This document shows positions 42,564-53,230 of a stretch of 55,264 nt of DNA, one piece after another. A program made the position numbers and the translations under genes. Below the pieces are notes generated by a model. The model searched no databases, was not told the origin of the DNA, and saw only the letters and a program-made list of their open reading frames with translations. The stretch is from contig SBGU01000006.1 in NCBI GenBank assembly GCA_006226495.1, positions 1 through 55,264 of the forward strand. The letters are read 5' to 3'. Source of the DNA: Alphaproteobacteria bacterium (GTDB lineage: Bacteria > Pseudomonadota > Alphaproteobacteria > Sphingomonadales > Kordiimonadaceae). Each line of letters begins with the position of its first letter. The stretch's first letter is position 1.

Positions 42564-44115
42564 TGGCACCTCCCAGTTGTTTGGCCAGTTGTTTGGCCTG
42601 TTGATTGGCCTCTTGCTTGGCCGGATGGTTGGCCTGAAGTTTGGGCTGAAGTCTGAGTTCGCTGAGCGTGGCGCCCGCAGGATCGAAGGTCATGAAAATG
42701 CGGATACGGCCCGGGCCGGTCTGCTGGACCACACTTTCAACAATCTTGCCCTGGCTTGCGCCGGCGTCGATCTTGATGGCTTTCACCGGCACATTTTCGG
42801 GCAGGCCCACATAATCGATCACCATCTGCGGGCGCTTGTTGGCGCCGAGGGTCAGGCCATAGGCGCTGCGTGCCACACGGCCAAAGGCCGGCGGCAACCA
42901 GTTGTCGTTCGGCCAGGTCAGCCGATAGGCGAAATTATAGGGTGTGCCTGGCAGGATCGGCGACTTGGGGCGCCAGTAGGCAACGATATTGTCGTTGGCT
43001 TCAGACGAGGTCGGGATCTCGACCAGTTGCACATGGCCGTCGCCCCATTCGCCCATGGGCATCACCCAGGCCGACGGACGGGTGTGGTACCCGGCTTCCA
43101 GGTCCTGGAATGCCTCTGGCGTCCGGTCCCGGAGGATCAGGCCAAAGCCCTTGGGATTCTTGTCCATGAAGGCGCTGATCTGCAATGTCTGCGGGTTCGA
43201 TAGCGGCCGCCACAGGCGTTCGCCGCTGCCGGTATGCATGGCAAGGCCCGTACTGTCATACACCGCGGTGCGGTAATCGGGCTGGTCGGCCCGGTCGATG
43301 CTGCCGAACAGGAACATCGATGTCAGGGCGCCAAGCCCGACATGCCTGAGCGGCGCGCGCGCGAACAGGGTTGCTTCGATATCCAGCCGGGTCGGTGTGT
43401 CTGGATAGATGCCGAACCGGTAGGCACCGGCAACACGCGGGCTGTCCAGAAGCGCATGCACAACAATACTGTCGGCGGCGGACGACGGGCGCTCGATCCA
43501 GAATTTGCGGAAGATCGGGAATTCTTCCCCGGTCGGTTCAGCCACGTCGATGGCCAGGCCGCGGGCCGAAAGGCCATAGGTCTGGTCGCGCGACACCGCC
43601 CTGAAATAGCTGGCGCCCTGGAAGACGACAAATTCGTCCTTATAGTCGTCCCGGTTGATCGGGAAATGCAGCCGGAACCCGGCCACCTGTCCCAGCTTGG
43701 CCAGGAACTCGCCAATCTCTTTGGTGGGGGTCTCGAACGTGTCTGCATGCACGGGAACAGGGAAAGCCTTGCCGTTTTCCACGACCGACACATCGATGCC
43801 GCTGGCGAACAGGTTGCCCGGCGCAAACAGTTCGATGGCGAACTTGGTCGGCGTGCCCCCCCAGATGGCCGCCTTCTTGCGATAGCGGATCTTGCGGTAG
43901 GTGTCGTAATTCAGGTTCAAAAGCTGGTCCGGCACCTTGGGGGGCGAGCTGTAGGGCTTGGCAGCGAGCGCCTGCGCGGCTTCGATCACCAGTTGCCGGG
44001 AGAAGCGGTCGCCTTCCTGCGCCCATACCCGTGGCCCCAGGGCAAGGGCGCCCGCAAGGGCCGAAACCCCGCCCAGAAATGTCCGCCGGTTGCTATGCAG
44101 CTCTGAATTCGTCAT
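42526..44115 (-). CDS. opgG: Periplasmic glucan biosynthesis protein OpgG/OpgD
   Basis: A periplasmic protein needed for branching or modification of osmoregulated periplasmic glucans. The start chosen is the ATG at 44115. It gives MTNSELHSNRRTFLGGVSAL, whose NRRTFLGG twin-arginine motif is followed by a hydrophobic stretch and a GPRVWAQ cleavage region. E. coli OpgD is also Tat-exported, so this may be the OpgD type. The rest (529 residues) shows WGGTPTKFAIELFAPG, FRAVSRDQTYGLSARGLAID and YRLTWPNDNW, characteristic of the family. It overlaps the start of opgH. Confidence 0.93.
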   Translation of the reverse strand: MTNSELHSNRRTFLGGVSALAGALALGPRVWAQEGDRFSRQLVIEAAQALAAKPYSSPPKVPDQLLNLNYDTYRKIRYRKKAAIWGGTPTKFAIELFAPGNLFASGIDVSVVENGKAFPVPVHADTFETPTKEIGEFLAKLGQVAGFRLHFPINRDDYKDEFVVFQGASYFRAVSRDQTYGLSARGLAIDVAEPTGEEFPIFRKFWIERPSSAADSIVVHALLDSPRVAGAYRFGIYPDTPTRLDIEATLFARAPLRHVGLGALTSMFLFGSIDRADQPDYRTAVYDSTGLAMHTGSGERLWRPLSNPQTLQISAFMDKNPKGFGLILRDRTPEAFQDLEAGYHTRPSAWVMPMGEWGDGHVQLVEIPTSSEANDNIVAYWRPKSPILPGTPYNFAYRLTWPNDNWLPPAFGRVARSAYGLTLGANKRPQMVIDYVGLPENVPVKAIKIDAGASQGKIVESVVQQTGPGRIRIFMTFDPAGATLSELRLQPKLQANHPAKQEANQQAKQLAKQLGGAIGETWLYRWSAR

Positions 44116-44171
44116 AGAGTATCCTGGTCCCAAAAGCTCTCTGCCTGACATGGAAACACATTTGCCCGCCC

Positions 44172-44201
44172 ATCATGGCGAGAAAATGGTCTCGCCATGA
44201 T
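44172..44201. other. Perfect 12-bp inverted repeat between glmS and opgG
   Basis: ATCATGGCGAGA and TCTCGCCATGAT enclose a six-base loop. No T-run follows on either strand. It lies 57 bases upstream of the opgG start and about 185 bases past glmS. It could be an operator, an attenuating leader hairpin or a processing site. A weaker hairpin (CGACAAG...CTTGTCG) lies at 44356-44374. Confidence 0.6.
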
Positions 44202-44385
44202 TTAGCCGCACCGCACACAAGATCGGCCCGGCCGCGCCATCTGACACGCCGAACTGACCGACCTTTTATACTCTGTCCCAGGAAGAGGCCGGCAATCGCC
44301 GACGGACCGGCATCATACGAGACAAGTGCTTAATGGTGAAATGAATTCTGATCGCCGACAAGGGCTGCTTGTCGTTTCCTGATGC

Positions 44386-46200
<1,815 letters not shown>

Positions 46201-46203
46201 GGA

Positions 46204-47565
46204 TTATTTGCCCTTCTTCAGTTCGGCCTTCTTCGCGGCCTGGGTTTCGCGGAAGTTTTTGGCGAAGCCTTCGCTGGATGCCTGCCGCCCGCGGGCGATG
46301 GCCAGCGCGTCGGGCGCCACATCTTCGGTGATCACGCTGCCAGCGGCCACCATGGCGCCGTCGCCGACCGTCACGGGTGCCACCAAAGCGCTGTTCGAGC
46401 CGATGAAGGCCCCGGCGCCGATGCGGGTTTCGAACTTCAGGAACCCGTCATAATTGCAGGTGATGGTGCCGGCGCCGATGTTGGCATCCGCGCCGATGAA
46501 GGCATCGCCGATATAGCTGAGGTGGCTGACCTTCACGCCGTCCTCAAGCCTGGCTTTTTTGATCTCGACAAAGTTGCCGATCTTGCTGCCGGCGCCAATG
46601 TCGGCGGCGGGGCGGAGGCGCGCAAACGGGCCGATGCTGGCGTCCTTGCGTACCGTCGCGCCCTCAAGATGGCTGAAGGCCTTGATGGTGACCCCGTCTT
46701 CCAGTGTTACGCCGGGGCCGAAGAACACATTGGGTTCGATGCTGACATCGCGGCCAAGCACCGTGTCGTGGCTGAAAAACACCGTGTCGGGGTCGGTGAG
46801 CGTGACCCCGGCATCCATGGCTTCGGCGCGTTTGCGGGCCTGGAAAGCACGTTCGGCGGCGGCGAGGTCGGCGCGGCTGTTGATGCCCAGCACGTCCGCT
46901 TCTGCCGCTTCGACGACCGCGACCGCGCGGCCTTCGGCCCGGGCCACGGCCACAAGGTCGGTCAGGTAATATTCACCGGCGGCATTGTCGTTCCTGATGG
47001 CCGAAAGCCAGCCAAACAGCCGGCTGCCGTCGATCACCATCATGCCGGAATTGCACAGGCCAATGGCGCGTTCGTCGTCCGTGGCGTCCTTGTATTCGAC
47101 AATGCGTTCCAGGCTGCCGTCCTCCGCCTGCACCAGCCGGCCATAGCGGCCGGGGTCGGCGGGGCGGAAACCCAGCACCACAAGGCCGACTTCCGGGGCG
47201 GCATGGCGGGCCTCCAGCATGGCCTGCATCACCGAAAGCGGGATGAAGGGCACATCGCCATAAAGTACGATCACGTCGCCTGTGTGGCCGGCGAGCGCCT
47301 CCCTGGCCACCATGACCGCATGGCCGGTGCCAAGTTGTTCCGCTTGTGTAACGATTTCAAGGCCGGGGGCTGCCGCGGCCACCTGTTCGCGGCCCGCGCC
47401 GGCAACCAGAAGGGTGCGCGCGGGTGCCAGTGCGACCACCGTGTCCAGAAGGTGGTGCAGCATCGGCTTGCCGCCGACCGGATGCAGCACCTTGTGCAGG
47501 TCCGACTTCATGCGCGTGCCCTTGCCGGCGGCAAGGATCAGGGCGGCGATGTTATGGGCAGGCAT
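46204..47565 (-). CDS. glmU: Bifunctional UDP-GlcNAc pyrophosphorylase GlmU
   Basis: Acetylates glucosamine-1-phosphate and uridylylates it to UDP-GlcNAc. The N-terminal pyrophosphorylase has LILAAGKGTRMKSDLHKVLH. The C-terminal left-handed beta-helix shows hexapeptide repeats (GADANIGAGTITCNYDGFLK, then IGAGAFIGSNSALVAPVTVG). The ATG at 47565 (MPAHNIAAL) gives 453 residues, the usual size; the open frame begins six codons earlier with TTG, inside the GAGGATT ribosome-binding stretch. It is first gene of the glmU-glmS operon. Confidence 0.97.
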   Translation of the reverse strand: MPAHNIAALILAAGKGTRMKSDLHKVLHPVGGKPMLHHLLDTVVALAPARTLLVAGAGREQVAAAAPGLEIVTQAEQLGTGHAVMVAREALAGHTGDVIVLYGDVPFIPLSVMQAMLEARHAAPEVGLVVLGFRPADPGRYGRLVQAEDGSLERIVEYKDATDDERAIGLCNSGMMVIDGSRLFGWLSAIRNDNAAGEYYLTDLVAVARAEGRAVAVVEAAEADVLGINSRADLAAAERAFQARKRAEAMDAGVTLTDPDTVFFSHDTVLGRDVSIEPNVFFGPGVTLEDGVTIKAFSHLEGATVRKDASIGPFARLRPAADIGAGSKIGNFVEIKKARLEDGVKVSHLSYIGDAFIGADANIGAGTITCNYDGFLKFETRIGAGAFIGSNSALVAPVTVGDGAMVAAGSVITEDVAPDALAIARGRQASSEGFAKNFRETQAAKKAELKKGK

Positions 47566-47655
47566 ACTGGTAAAAATCCTCAAACGGCTGATTTTGGTCT
47601 GACCATACCTTCATAGCACTGATTTCTGAACAGAATTTCGTCGGCTTTATGGCCA

Positions 47656-48696
47656 TCACTTGCCATCGACGCCGTCCAGCATCTGCTCAGCCGGGATCAG
47701 GTGCCAGGTGGCCAGGTAGCCGCGTCTTTCCGCCTCGCGGTCCTTGCGGCGCCAGAAGGTCTGCATGATGGCATACTCCAGCCGGCTGATGGCGCGGATA
47801 TTGAAGCCGGGCAGCGGGTTGAACGGATTGTGGCGGCTGTAGGCGAACAGCTCCAGCCGGTCCATGCCGTGCGCGGCCTGGCCGCGGCCATGGAACCCGT
47901 TGGTATTGGCCAGCACCAGCGTGCCAGCGGTGGCAGTCAGCCCCTCGGGCGCCGGCAGGTCCATTTCATCAAGGTCGTCCGGGTCGGCCCGGAACGAGCC
48001 TTTTTCGGAATAGCCGTCATTCAGCACCGCCGCCCTGAGCGAGCGGCGATATTCCCATTTCAGGCGCTTCCAGGACAGGTGCTGCGAGCCGCGCACATAG
48101 GTGAAGGGGCCTTTTTCGGGTGTTACATCCTCGAGGAACAGCCAGGCCTTCATGGTCGGGTGGAACGTGTCCGCATGCATGGTTTTCTGCGGGTCGGCAC
48201 CGCCATCGCGCCAGCCGTTCCTTATGCGCTGCACATAAAGCGCGGGCCGGTGCGCCTTGGCCCCCGTATAGGACAGGAATTTCAGCATCTGCCGGTCATC
48301 GGCCAGCGCCTTCAGGCGCGGGCAGGCGGCCAGCATGGCGTCGTCCATCAGGATACGCTGGGTGGCGGTATCGCCCTGCAGCATCTGGCGCGCGGGGCCG
48401 CGGTAGGCCGCCAGTTCGGCCCGGATGGCCTTCAGGTCATTGCCGCCAAGGAAGCCCGGCACGGCCACAAAACCGTCGCGGTGATACTGCGCGCGCAAAT
48501 CGGCCGGCATGTCGGGCGCCAGCATGCGCCAGCGCAGGTGGGCGACCATGCGGGCCAAAAGCACGCGGATCACATGCAGGCCCAGCCGGTTCAGAAGCCG
48601 CGATCCGATGATCGGGTTGGCCTTGAAGGACTTGCCTTCGCCAAACAGGGCCAGGAACCACACGGGCCAGAGATGGATTTTCAGGATGCGCGGCAT
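47656..48696 (-). CDS. Phytanoyl-CoA-dioxygenase-like Fe(II)/2OG enzyme
   Basis: A non-heme iron oxygenase-like protein of 346 residues (start at 48696, MPRILKIHLWPVWFLA; the open frame runs on to 48831 without similarity). The facial triad is recognisable as HADTF (H-x-D) and the distal His in NGFHGRGQAA, with KAWLFLEDVTPEKGPFTYVR between them, the PhyH-family pattern. The N-terminus contains a short hydrophobic stretch that might associate with the membrane. The substrate is unknown. It is divergent from the histidine kinase gene and not obviously part of the glm operon. Confidence 0.8.
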   Translation of the reverse strand: MPRILKIHLWPVWFLALFGEGKSFKANPIIGSRLLNRLGLHVIRVLLARMVAHLRWRMLAPDMPADLRAQYHRDGFVAVPGFLGGNDLKAIRAELAAYRGPARQMLQGDTATQRILMDDAMLAACPRLKALADDRQMLKFLSYTGAKAHRPALYVQRIRNGWRDGGADPQKTMHADTFHPTMKAWLFLEDVTPEKGPFTYVRGSQHLSWKRLKWEYRRSLRAAVLNDGYSEKGSFRADPDDLDEMDLPAPEGLTATAGTLVLANTNGFHGRGQAAHGMDRLELFAYSRHNPFNPLPGFNIRAISRLEYAIMQTFWRRKDREAERRGYLATWHLIPAEQMLDGVDGK

Positions 48697-48808
48697 GGGG
48701 CTGCTGGGCTCTTCCAACTTTGTTTGCAATAGGGTGCCTGCGGTTCGGGCGCGGGCTGGTGGTCCCGGCCCCACACCGGCTGCCGGAAATACAGGCGGCA
48801 GACATGGC

Positions 48809-48837
48809 ATGACGAAATACGTGTTTGTCACTATAGT
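48809..48837 (+). promoter_or_regulatory. Candidate sigma-70 promoter of the histidine kinase gene
   Basis: A -35-like ATGACG (48809-48814; 4/6) and a -10-like TATAGT (48832-48837; 5/6) are 17 bases apart, inside the AT-rich part of the divergent gap. Transcription would start near 48844, giving a leader of about 135 bases to the preferred start at 48980. Confidence 0.45.
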
Positions 48838-48979
48838 GTGGTAAAGAAGGAAGTATTAGACTTTTTGTGTGAAGCCCTATTTATTGTTGTTGATCGGTCT
48901 GATGCCTTGGGGGTCTCACGAGCGATAGATGCAGAATTTTCATGGTGCCGGCTGGTGGCAGGCCGGCGTCGAGGGGGAA

Positions 48980-50092
48980 ATGAACGTCATGCATGCCGAT
49001 CTGCTGATCTTTCTTGGCATTGTGTCGGTACCTATCACCCTGATGATCCGGTACAAGCGCTGGCGCGGCCTGGATCGGGGCCTGAAATTCATCCTGATCG
49101 GCAGCACCATCCTCAGCATTGCCGCCCTTGTCGACTATCTCGAAGAAACCGCGCTCAAGCCGCTGATGGATTCCTTTGGCGACAAGGCGCACTGGAACCT
49201 TCTGGTGGCGGCGCTCGGCTATGTGCCGGGCGTGTTCCTGATGGGCCTTGGCCTGTCGCGCTGGTTCCAGGTGTCCCAGCGGCTTGAGGAAGAAATCAAG
49301 CGCCGCAAGCAGGTGGAGGCCGAGCTGCGTGAACGCACGGAACAGCTTCAGCGCGCGGTCGAGGACGCCGAAACCGCCAACCGGGCCAAGACCGAATTCC
49401 TCGCGAAAATGAGCCACGAGCTCAGGACGCCGCTCAATGCCATCATCGGATTTTCCGAGGTGATGAACCTGCAAGTCTTTGGCCGGCTTGGGGAAAAACG
49501 CTACGAGGAATATAGCCACCTGATCCACAGAAGCGGCAAGCTCTTGTTGGATATCATCAGCGATATCCTGGATCTCGCGAAGGTGGAAGCCGGACGGCTG
49601 GAGCTTGAGGAAGAGGAATTCTGCCTTGGCGAACTGGTCGAGGAATGTATCCCGATCGTCCAGTTCAACGCGCGCGAAGCCGGGCTGACCCTGACGTCGG
49701 AGGTGACCAGGGACCTGTGGCTGACAGCGGATCGGCGCATCGTGAAACAGATGCTGTTCAACCTTCTGTCAAACGCCATCAAGTTCACGCCGCGCGGCGG
49801 GCGCATCATGACCGGCAGTTTCGAGATGCCGGACGGCAGTTATGCCCTGATCGTAAAGGACACCGGCGAGGGCATGACCGAAGGCGAAATCGCCACGGCG
49901 CTGGAGCCGTTCGGACAGGTCGAAAGCCTGATGACCCGCCGGCACGAAGGCACCGGGCTCGGCCTTTCGCTGGTCAGGACCTTCATCCAGCTTCATGGCG
50001 GTGAAATCTTCATCGAATCCGAAAAAGGCGTGGGGACCAGCGTCTGCCTGCGCTTCCCGTTGTCGCGCAATATCACCCGCGCCGCCGAATAA
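48980..50092 (+). CDS. Membrane-bound sensor histidine kinase (orphan)
   Basis: 370 residues from the ATG at 48980, which has GAGGGGGAA directly upstream; an in-frame ATG at 48929 lacks one. Three hydrophobic helices (about residues 5-23, 35-51 and 74-93) precede a coiled-coil linker. The HisKA domain has its phospho-acceptor His146 in KMSHELRTPLNAIIGF. The HATPase domain follows: N-box MLFNLLSNAIKFTPRGG, G1 KDTGEGM and G2 EGTGLGLSLVRTF. There is no periplasmic sensing domain of any size, no PAS domain and no adjacent response regulator. The signal and partner cannot be told from the sequence. Confidence 0.92.
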   Translation: MNVMHADLLIFLGIVSVPITLMIRYKRWRGLDRGLKFILIGSTILSIAALVDYLEETALKPLMDSFGDKAHWNLLVAALGYVPGVFLMGLGLSRWFQVSQRLEEEIKRRKQVEAELRERTEQLQRAVEDAETANRAKTEFLAKMSHELRTPLNAIIGFSEVMNLQVFGRLGEKRYEEYSHLIHRSGKLLLDIISDILDLAKVEAGRLELEEEEFCLGELVEECIPIVQFNAREAGLTLTSEVTRDLWLTADRRIVKQMLFNLLSNAIKFTPRGGRIMTGSFEMPDGSYALIVKDTGEGMTEGEIATALEPFGQVESLMTRRHEGTGLGLSLVRTFIQLHGGEIFIESEKGVGTSVCLRFPLSRNITRAAE

Positions 50093-50118
50093 TCCGTTAC
50101 ATACCCGTAATGAAATCA

Positions 50119-50139
50119 GGGCCCGAACCGGCCCTTTTT
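50119..50139 (+). terminator. Terminator of the histidine kinase gene
   Basis: GGGCC and GGCCC pair around CGAACC and are followed by five T, 26 bases after the kinase stop. The short stem makes it moderate in strength. Confidence 0.7.
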
Positions 50140-50164
50140 AGCACACGCCAAGCGCGATCCATGT

Positions 50165-50212
50165 TGTTGCATCTGCAACAAAAGCCGGGATTTTGCTGTT
50201 GCCCATGCAACA
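50165..50212. repeat. Two related TGTTGC palindromes, 32 bases centre to centre
   Basis: Site 1 (50165-50180) has arms TGTTGCA and TGCAACA with a 2-base centre. Site 2 (50197-50212) has arms TGTTGC and GCAACA with a 4-base centre. Their centres are 32 bases apart, about three helical turns. They lie between the end of the kinase gene and the end of the peptidase gene, between two terminators, so they are not in an obvious promoter. Confidence 0.55.
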
Positions 50213-50250
50213 GGTTCGGGGCCGCAGTGCCCGGCGTCCAGAAGCGGCCA

Positions 50251-50283
50251 AAGAAAAAGCCGGACGGCGTTCACCGGTCCGGC
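50251..50283 (-). terminator. Terminator of the S10 peptidase gene
   Basis: On the minus strand GCCGGAC and GTCCGGC form a 7-bp stem with an 11-base loop, followed by TTTTTC. It lies about 60 bases past the peptidase stop. Confidence 0.8.
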
Positions 50284-50344
50284 CTCCCGAAGTGATGTCC
50301 GGGACAGAAGCGGGGACGACACGGGCGCCGCCCCCGATAGCTGG

Positions 50345-51871
50345 TCACTGTTTGTCGTAATCCTTGATGAAGGTGCGCACGTCGTTCAGGAACTTGATCC
50401 GGGACGGTTCATGCACATACATCATGTGACCGGATTCGTAATAGGTATAGTGCACACGCTCGGGCACGATGTCGGGTTCCGACAGGGCGTTTTCGGCGCC
50501 GAAGAAGGGCGTCGCGAAATCATAATAACCCTGCATCACCAGCACCTGCATGTCGCTGTTGCGGCGCATGGCCTTGCCCAGCATCGGCACCACATTCACC
50601 ATGCGGCCGCCGTTCGGCAGGCTTTTGCCCCAGATGTTCCAGTTCCAGGTCCAGCGGTCGTCGGCGCGGGCGCTGTTGTTATAGCGCCGGTTCTCGGTTT
50701 TCACGCCCAGGAAATTCTTCAGATGGTCGTTGATCGCGACCGTGAAGGCATTGCCCGTGGCATCGGAGAAGGGATCGCTGTCGAAAAATTCGCCGGCGGA
50801 ATCCGGTTCTTCACCCAGGTACCGGCTGTCGAGCCGGCCAACCACCTGGCCGCGGTCGCGCAGCAGTTCCTTGAAGAAGCGGAACACTTCGATGCGCAGG
50901 TTGGTGGCCTTCAGGTAGCTTTTCTTGAGGCCGGTATACTGGTGCAGTTTTTCGATGACGGCGGCTTCCTGTTCGGCGGTCAGCCGGTTGCCGGAAATCA
51001 GCGCCTCGGCATAGTCGGTGCGCGCAAACTCGCGCACTTCATTGAGGAAGGCATCCAGGTCCGCCGGTTTGTTCGGCAGCGCGTCATGATACCAGGCGGT
51101 GGCGGCATAGCTCGGCAGGAACGAGACATAGCTCATCACGCTGCCGTCCTGGAACCGGCTGTTGTGATAATCGAGCACGGTCGAGATCAGCATGATGCCA
51201 TTCAGGCCAATGCCATGTTCGTTCGTGAGGATATCCGACACCACGGCTGAACGCAGCGTGCCATAACTTTCGCCGGCCAGGAATTTGGGGCTGTTCCAGC
51301 GGTTGTTCTGGTCGATCCATTCATGGATGAAGCGGGCGACCGATTCGCCGTCCTCGAGCACACCCCAGTGTTTGCGGGGGTCTTCGTCATCCAGCGCGCG
51401 GCTGAGGCCGGTGCCGATGGGGTCGATGAACACCAGGTCGGTGACATCCAGCACGGTTTCCGGGTTGTCGATCACATTATAGGGCGGGGCGCCATCATCC
51501 GCGGGGTCGGACGGCACGACCACCCGTTTGGGGCCGAACACGCCCATATGCAGCCACATGGAAGCAGAGCCCGGGCCGCCGTTGAACACGAAGGTCACCG
51601 GCCGGGTGGCGGGGTCCTTCACGCCTTCCTTGATATAGGCATAGCTGAAGAAGGTGGCATCGCTGCTGCCGTCCTTGCCCTGCAGGAAGGTGTCACCGGC
51701 CACCGTGCGGTAGCTGATTTTCTGGCCGGCGAAGGTGCCGGTCTTTTCCGTGGTGAAAGTCTGGGGTTTTTCGATCTTCGGATTGCCGAAGTCCTTTTTG
51801 TCCTTGTCGTCCGCGCTTGCGGGCACTGCCAGCATGGCAGCCGCCGCCGCGGCCAGTATCAGCCGTTTCAT
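50345..51871 (-). CDS. Exported S10-family serine carboxypeptidase
   Basis: 508 residues with an N-terminal signal peptide (MKRLILAAAAAAMLAVPASA, cleavage after residue 20), so periplasmic or secreted. The oxyanion-hole region FNGGPGSASMW is at 96-106 and the nucleophile Ser202 lies in AGESYGTLR. The catalytic Asp is in GYYDFATPFFGAEN (about 438) and the His in YESGHMMYVH (about 483). These match the S10 carboxypeptidase order. A strong AAGGAGGAGG ribosome-binding site precedes the ATG. Monocistronic, by its own terminator and the gap upstream. Confidence 0.9.
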   Translation of the reverse strand: MKRLILAAAAAAMLAVPASADDKDKKDFGNPKIEKPQTFTTEKTGTFAGQKISYRTVAGDTFLQGKDGSSDATFFSYAYIKEGVKDPATRPVTFVFNGGPGSASMWLHMGVFGPKRVVVPSDPADDGAPPYNVIDNPETVLDVTDLVFIDPIGTGLSRALDDEDPRKHWGVLEDGESVARFIHEWIDQNNRWNSPKFLAGESYGTLRSAVVSDILTNEHGIGLNGIMLISTVLDYHNSRFQDGSVMSYVSFLPSYAATAWYHDALPNKPADLDAFLNEVREFARTDYAEALISGNRLTAEQEAAVIEKLHQYTGLKKSYLKATNLRIEVFRFFKELLRDRGQVVGRLDSRYLGEEPDSAGEFFDSDPFSDATGNAFTVAINDHLKNFLGVKTENRRYNNSARADDRWTWNWNIWGKSLPNGGRMVNVVPMLGKAMRRNSDMQVLVMQGYYDFATPFFGAENALSEPDIVPERVHYTYYESGHMMYVHEPSRIKFLNDVRTFIKDYDKQ

Positions 51872-52247
51872 GGCGTTCCTCCTCCTTGTCGCCGGGCGCG
51901 GCCGTGTGGGCTCATCTCCCCGGGCTGACGATTACTCCTGATCCTGTGCTAACCGAGTGCGGCGCGGGCGCAAAGTCAAGTTTAGGTGAAGCGTGCATGG
52001 CGCGCGCCGAAGCGTGGGCCCGCCGGTCGCCAATCCGCCACCCGGCCCCCTGGTCCTGCCCTTCGACAGGCTCAGGGCGAACGGAGGCGGCGGGGGTGCC
52101 CGGCCCCTCGATCCCGGGCTTCGACAGGCTCAGCCCGAACGGTGAGACGCAACGCGATACGGCACCAGACCGATCACCACCGTTTGCCCTGAGCCTGTCG
52201 AAGGGCAGGACGCCACGCGGGGTGGTTGGGGCGGGCGTCGAGCCCGG
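51872..52247. other. 376-base intergenic region with REP-like repeats
   Basis: No gene is supported. The right-hand part holds three copies of a REP-like element (see the repeat entry). The left-hand part should contain the peptidase promoter, reading left, but I found no convincing -35/-10 pair. Confidence 0.6.
52058..52208. repeat. Three copies of a TTCGACAGGCTCAG REP-like element
   Basis: Copy 1 (52058-52084) and copy 2 (52117-52142) are direct and share TTCGACAGGCTCAG plus CGAACGG. Copy 3 (52181-52208) is inverted (CCCTGAGCCTGTCGAAGGGC). This core is a widespread intergenic repeat in Proteobacteria. Copies 1 and 3 can pair into a long hairpin, which may protect or end transcripts from the peptidase/LysR junction. 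Confidence 0.85.
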
Positions 52248-53144
52248 TCAGCGGCTGCCGAGCAGGGTGCGGCGTTCGCTGGCGATCAGGGTTTTGAGGA
52301 AGGTGGCGACACGGGCCATGTGCGGCTCGGGCGCCAGTTCGGCATGCAGCACCAGCCACAGGTCGCGCAGGATGCCGATCTCGCCCGGCAGTACGGTGGT
52401 CAGCGCCTTCATGCGGTCGGCCAGGAAACACGGCAACAGCGCGATCCCGAGCCCGGCTTCGGCGGCATTGGCCTGGCCGGTGACGCTGGTGGTGCGGAAA
52501 ATCACCTGCGGGTTGCCGATGGCCTTATCCAGCATCTGCAGTTCGGGCACCGGCAACAGGTCGTCCACATACCAGATGAAATGATGCTGCGAGAGGTCCT
52601 GCAGCCGCACGATCGGCGGATGCTGTTGCAGGTAGGCGGGCGCGGCATAAAGCCCGAGCCGGTAATCGCCGACCTTTTCCGCGACCACCCGGCCATGGGC
52701 GGGCGGCGCCAGGGTGATGGCGGCATCGGCATCGCGCCGGCTGAAATTCAGGGACCGGGTTTCGGCCACCAGCTCGAGGATGATGCCGGGATTGCGCTTG
52801 TGGAAACCGTAACAGTGGCGGGCCAGGAACTGGCTGCCGAAGGCTTCGGGGGTGGCCAGCCTGACCGTGCCCATGGGCCCCACTGGCGCGGGCGCCACCT
52901 CGTCCATCAGCGCAAGCGAACCGGCCTCGACCCGTTCGGCGTGGGCCAGGAGGCGCCTGCCGTTTTCATTCAGCCGGTAGGCCCGGCCCGTGCGGTCAAA
53001 CAGCGGCAGGCCGAGCGCATCCTCCAGCGCCGCGATGCGCCGTGCGACAGTGGTATGGTCGACCCCGAGCCGAAGGGCTGCCGCCGCCAGCTTGCCGCGC
53101 CGCGCCAGTTCCAGGAAATAACGAAGGTCATTCCAGTCAAACAT
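52248..53144 (-). CDS. LysR-family transcriptional regulator
   Basis: 298 residues. An N-terminal winged helix-turn-helix (about 1-62: MFDWNDLRYFLELARRGKLA, then LGVDHTTVARRIAALEDALG) is followed by a LysR substrate-binding domain (GTVRLATPEAFGSQFLARH, LGLYAAPAYLQ, GLGIALLPCFLADR). LysR proteins usually act on a divergent neighbour, but the gene behind its start (53231-53482) is on the same strand, so the target is unclear. It ends beside the REP-like cluster. Confidence 0.95.
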   Translation of the reverse strand: MFDWNDLRYFLELARRGKLAAAALRLGVDHTTVARRIAALEDALGLPLFDRTGRAYRLNENGRRLLAHAERVEAGSLALMDEVAPAPVGPMGTVRLATPEAFGSQFLARHCYGFHKRNPGIILELVAETRSLNFSRRDADAAITLAPPAHGRVVAEKVGDYRLGLYAAPAYLQQHPPIVRLQDLSQHHFIWYVDDLLPVPELQMLDKAIGNPQVIFRTTSVTGQANAAEAGLGIALLPCFLADRMKALTTVLPGEIGILRDLWLVLHAELAPEPHMARVATFLKTLIASERRTLLGSR

Positions 53145-53230
53145 GCCTGATGTCTAAAGCATGCCGGCGGCGGCGACTAGGCCAAAGTTGGCCCGCTGGC
53201 GGCCTTCGGGGGCGGCGACAGGGCCGGGAC

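Noticed and set aside
40851-42656. A 601-codon plus-strand open frame opposite opgH
   Set aside because: opgH is unambiguous on the minus strand, with membrane helices and processive GT2 motifs. The antisense product is His/Gln/Arg-rich and unlike a real protein.
50110-50295. A 61-codon open frame after the histidine kinase
   Set aside because: It spans both the kinase terminator and the palindromes, has no ribosome-binding site and no protein-like pattern.
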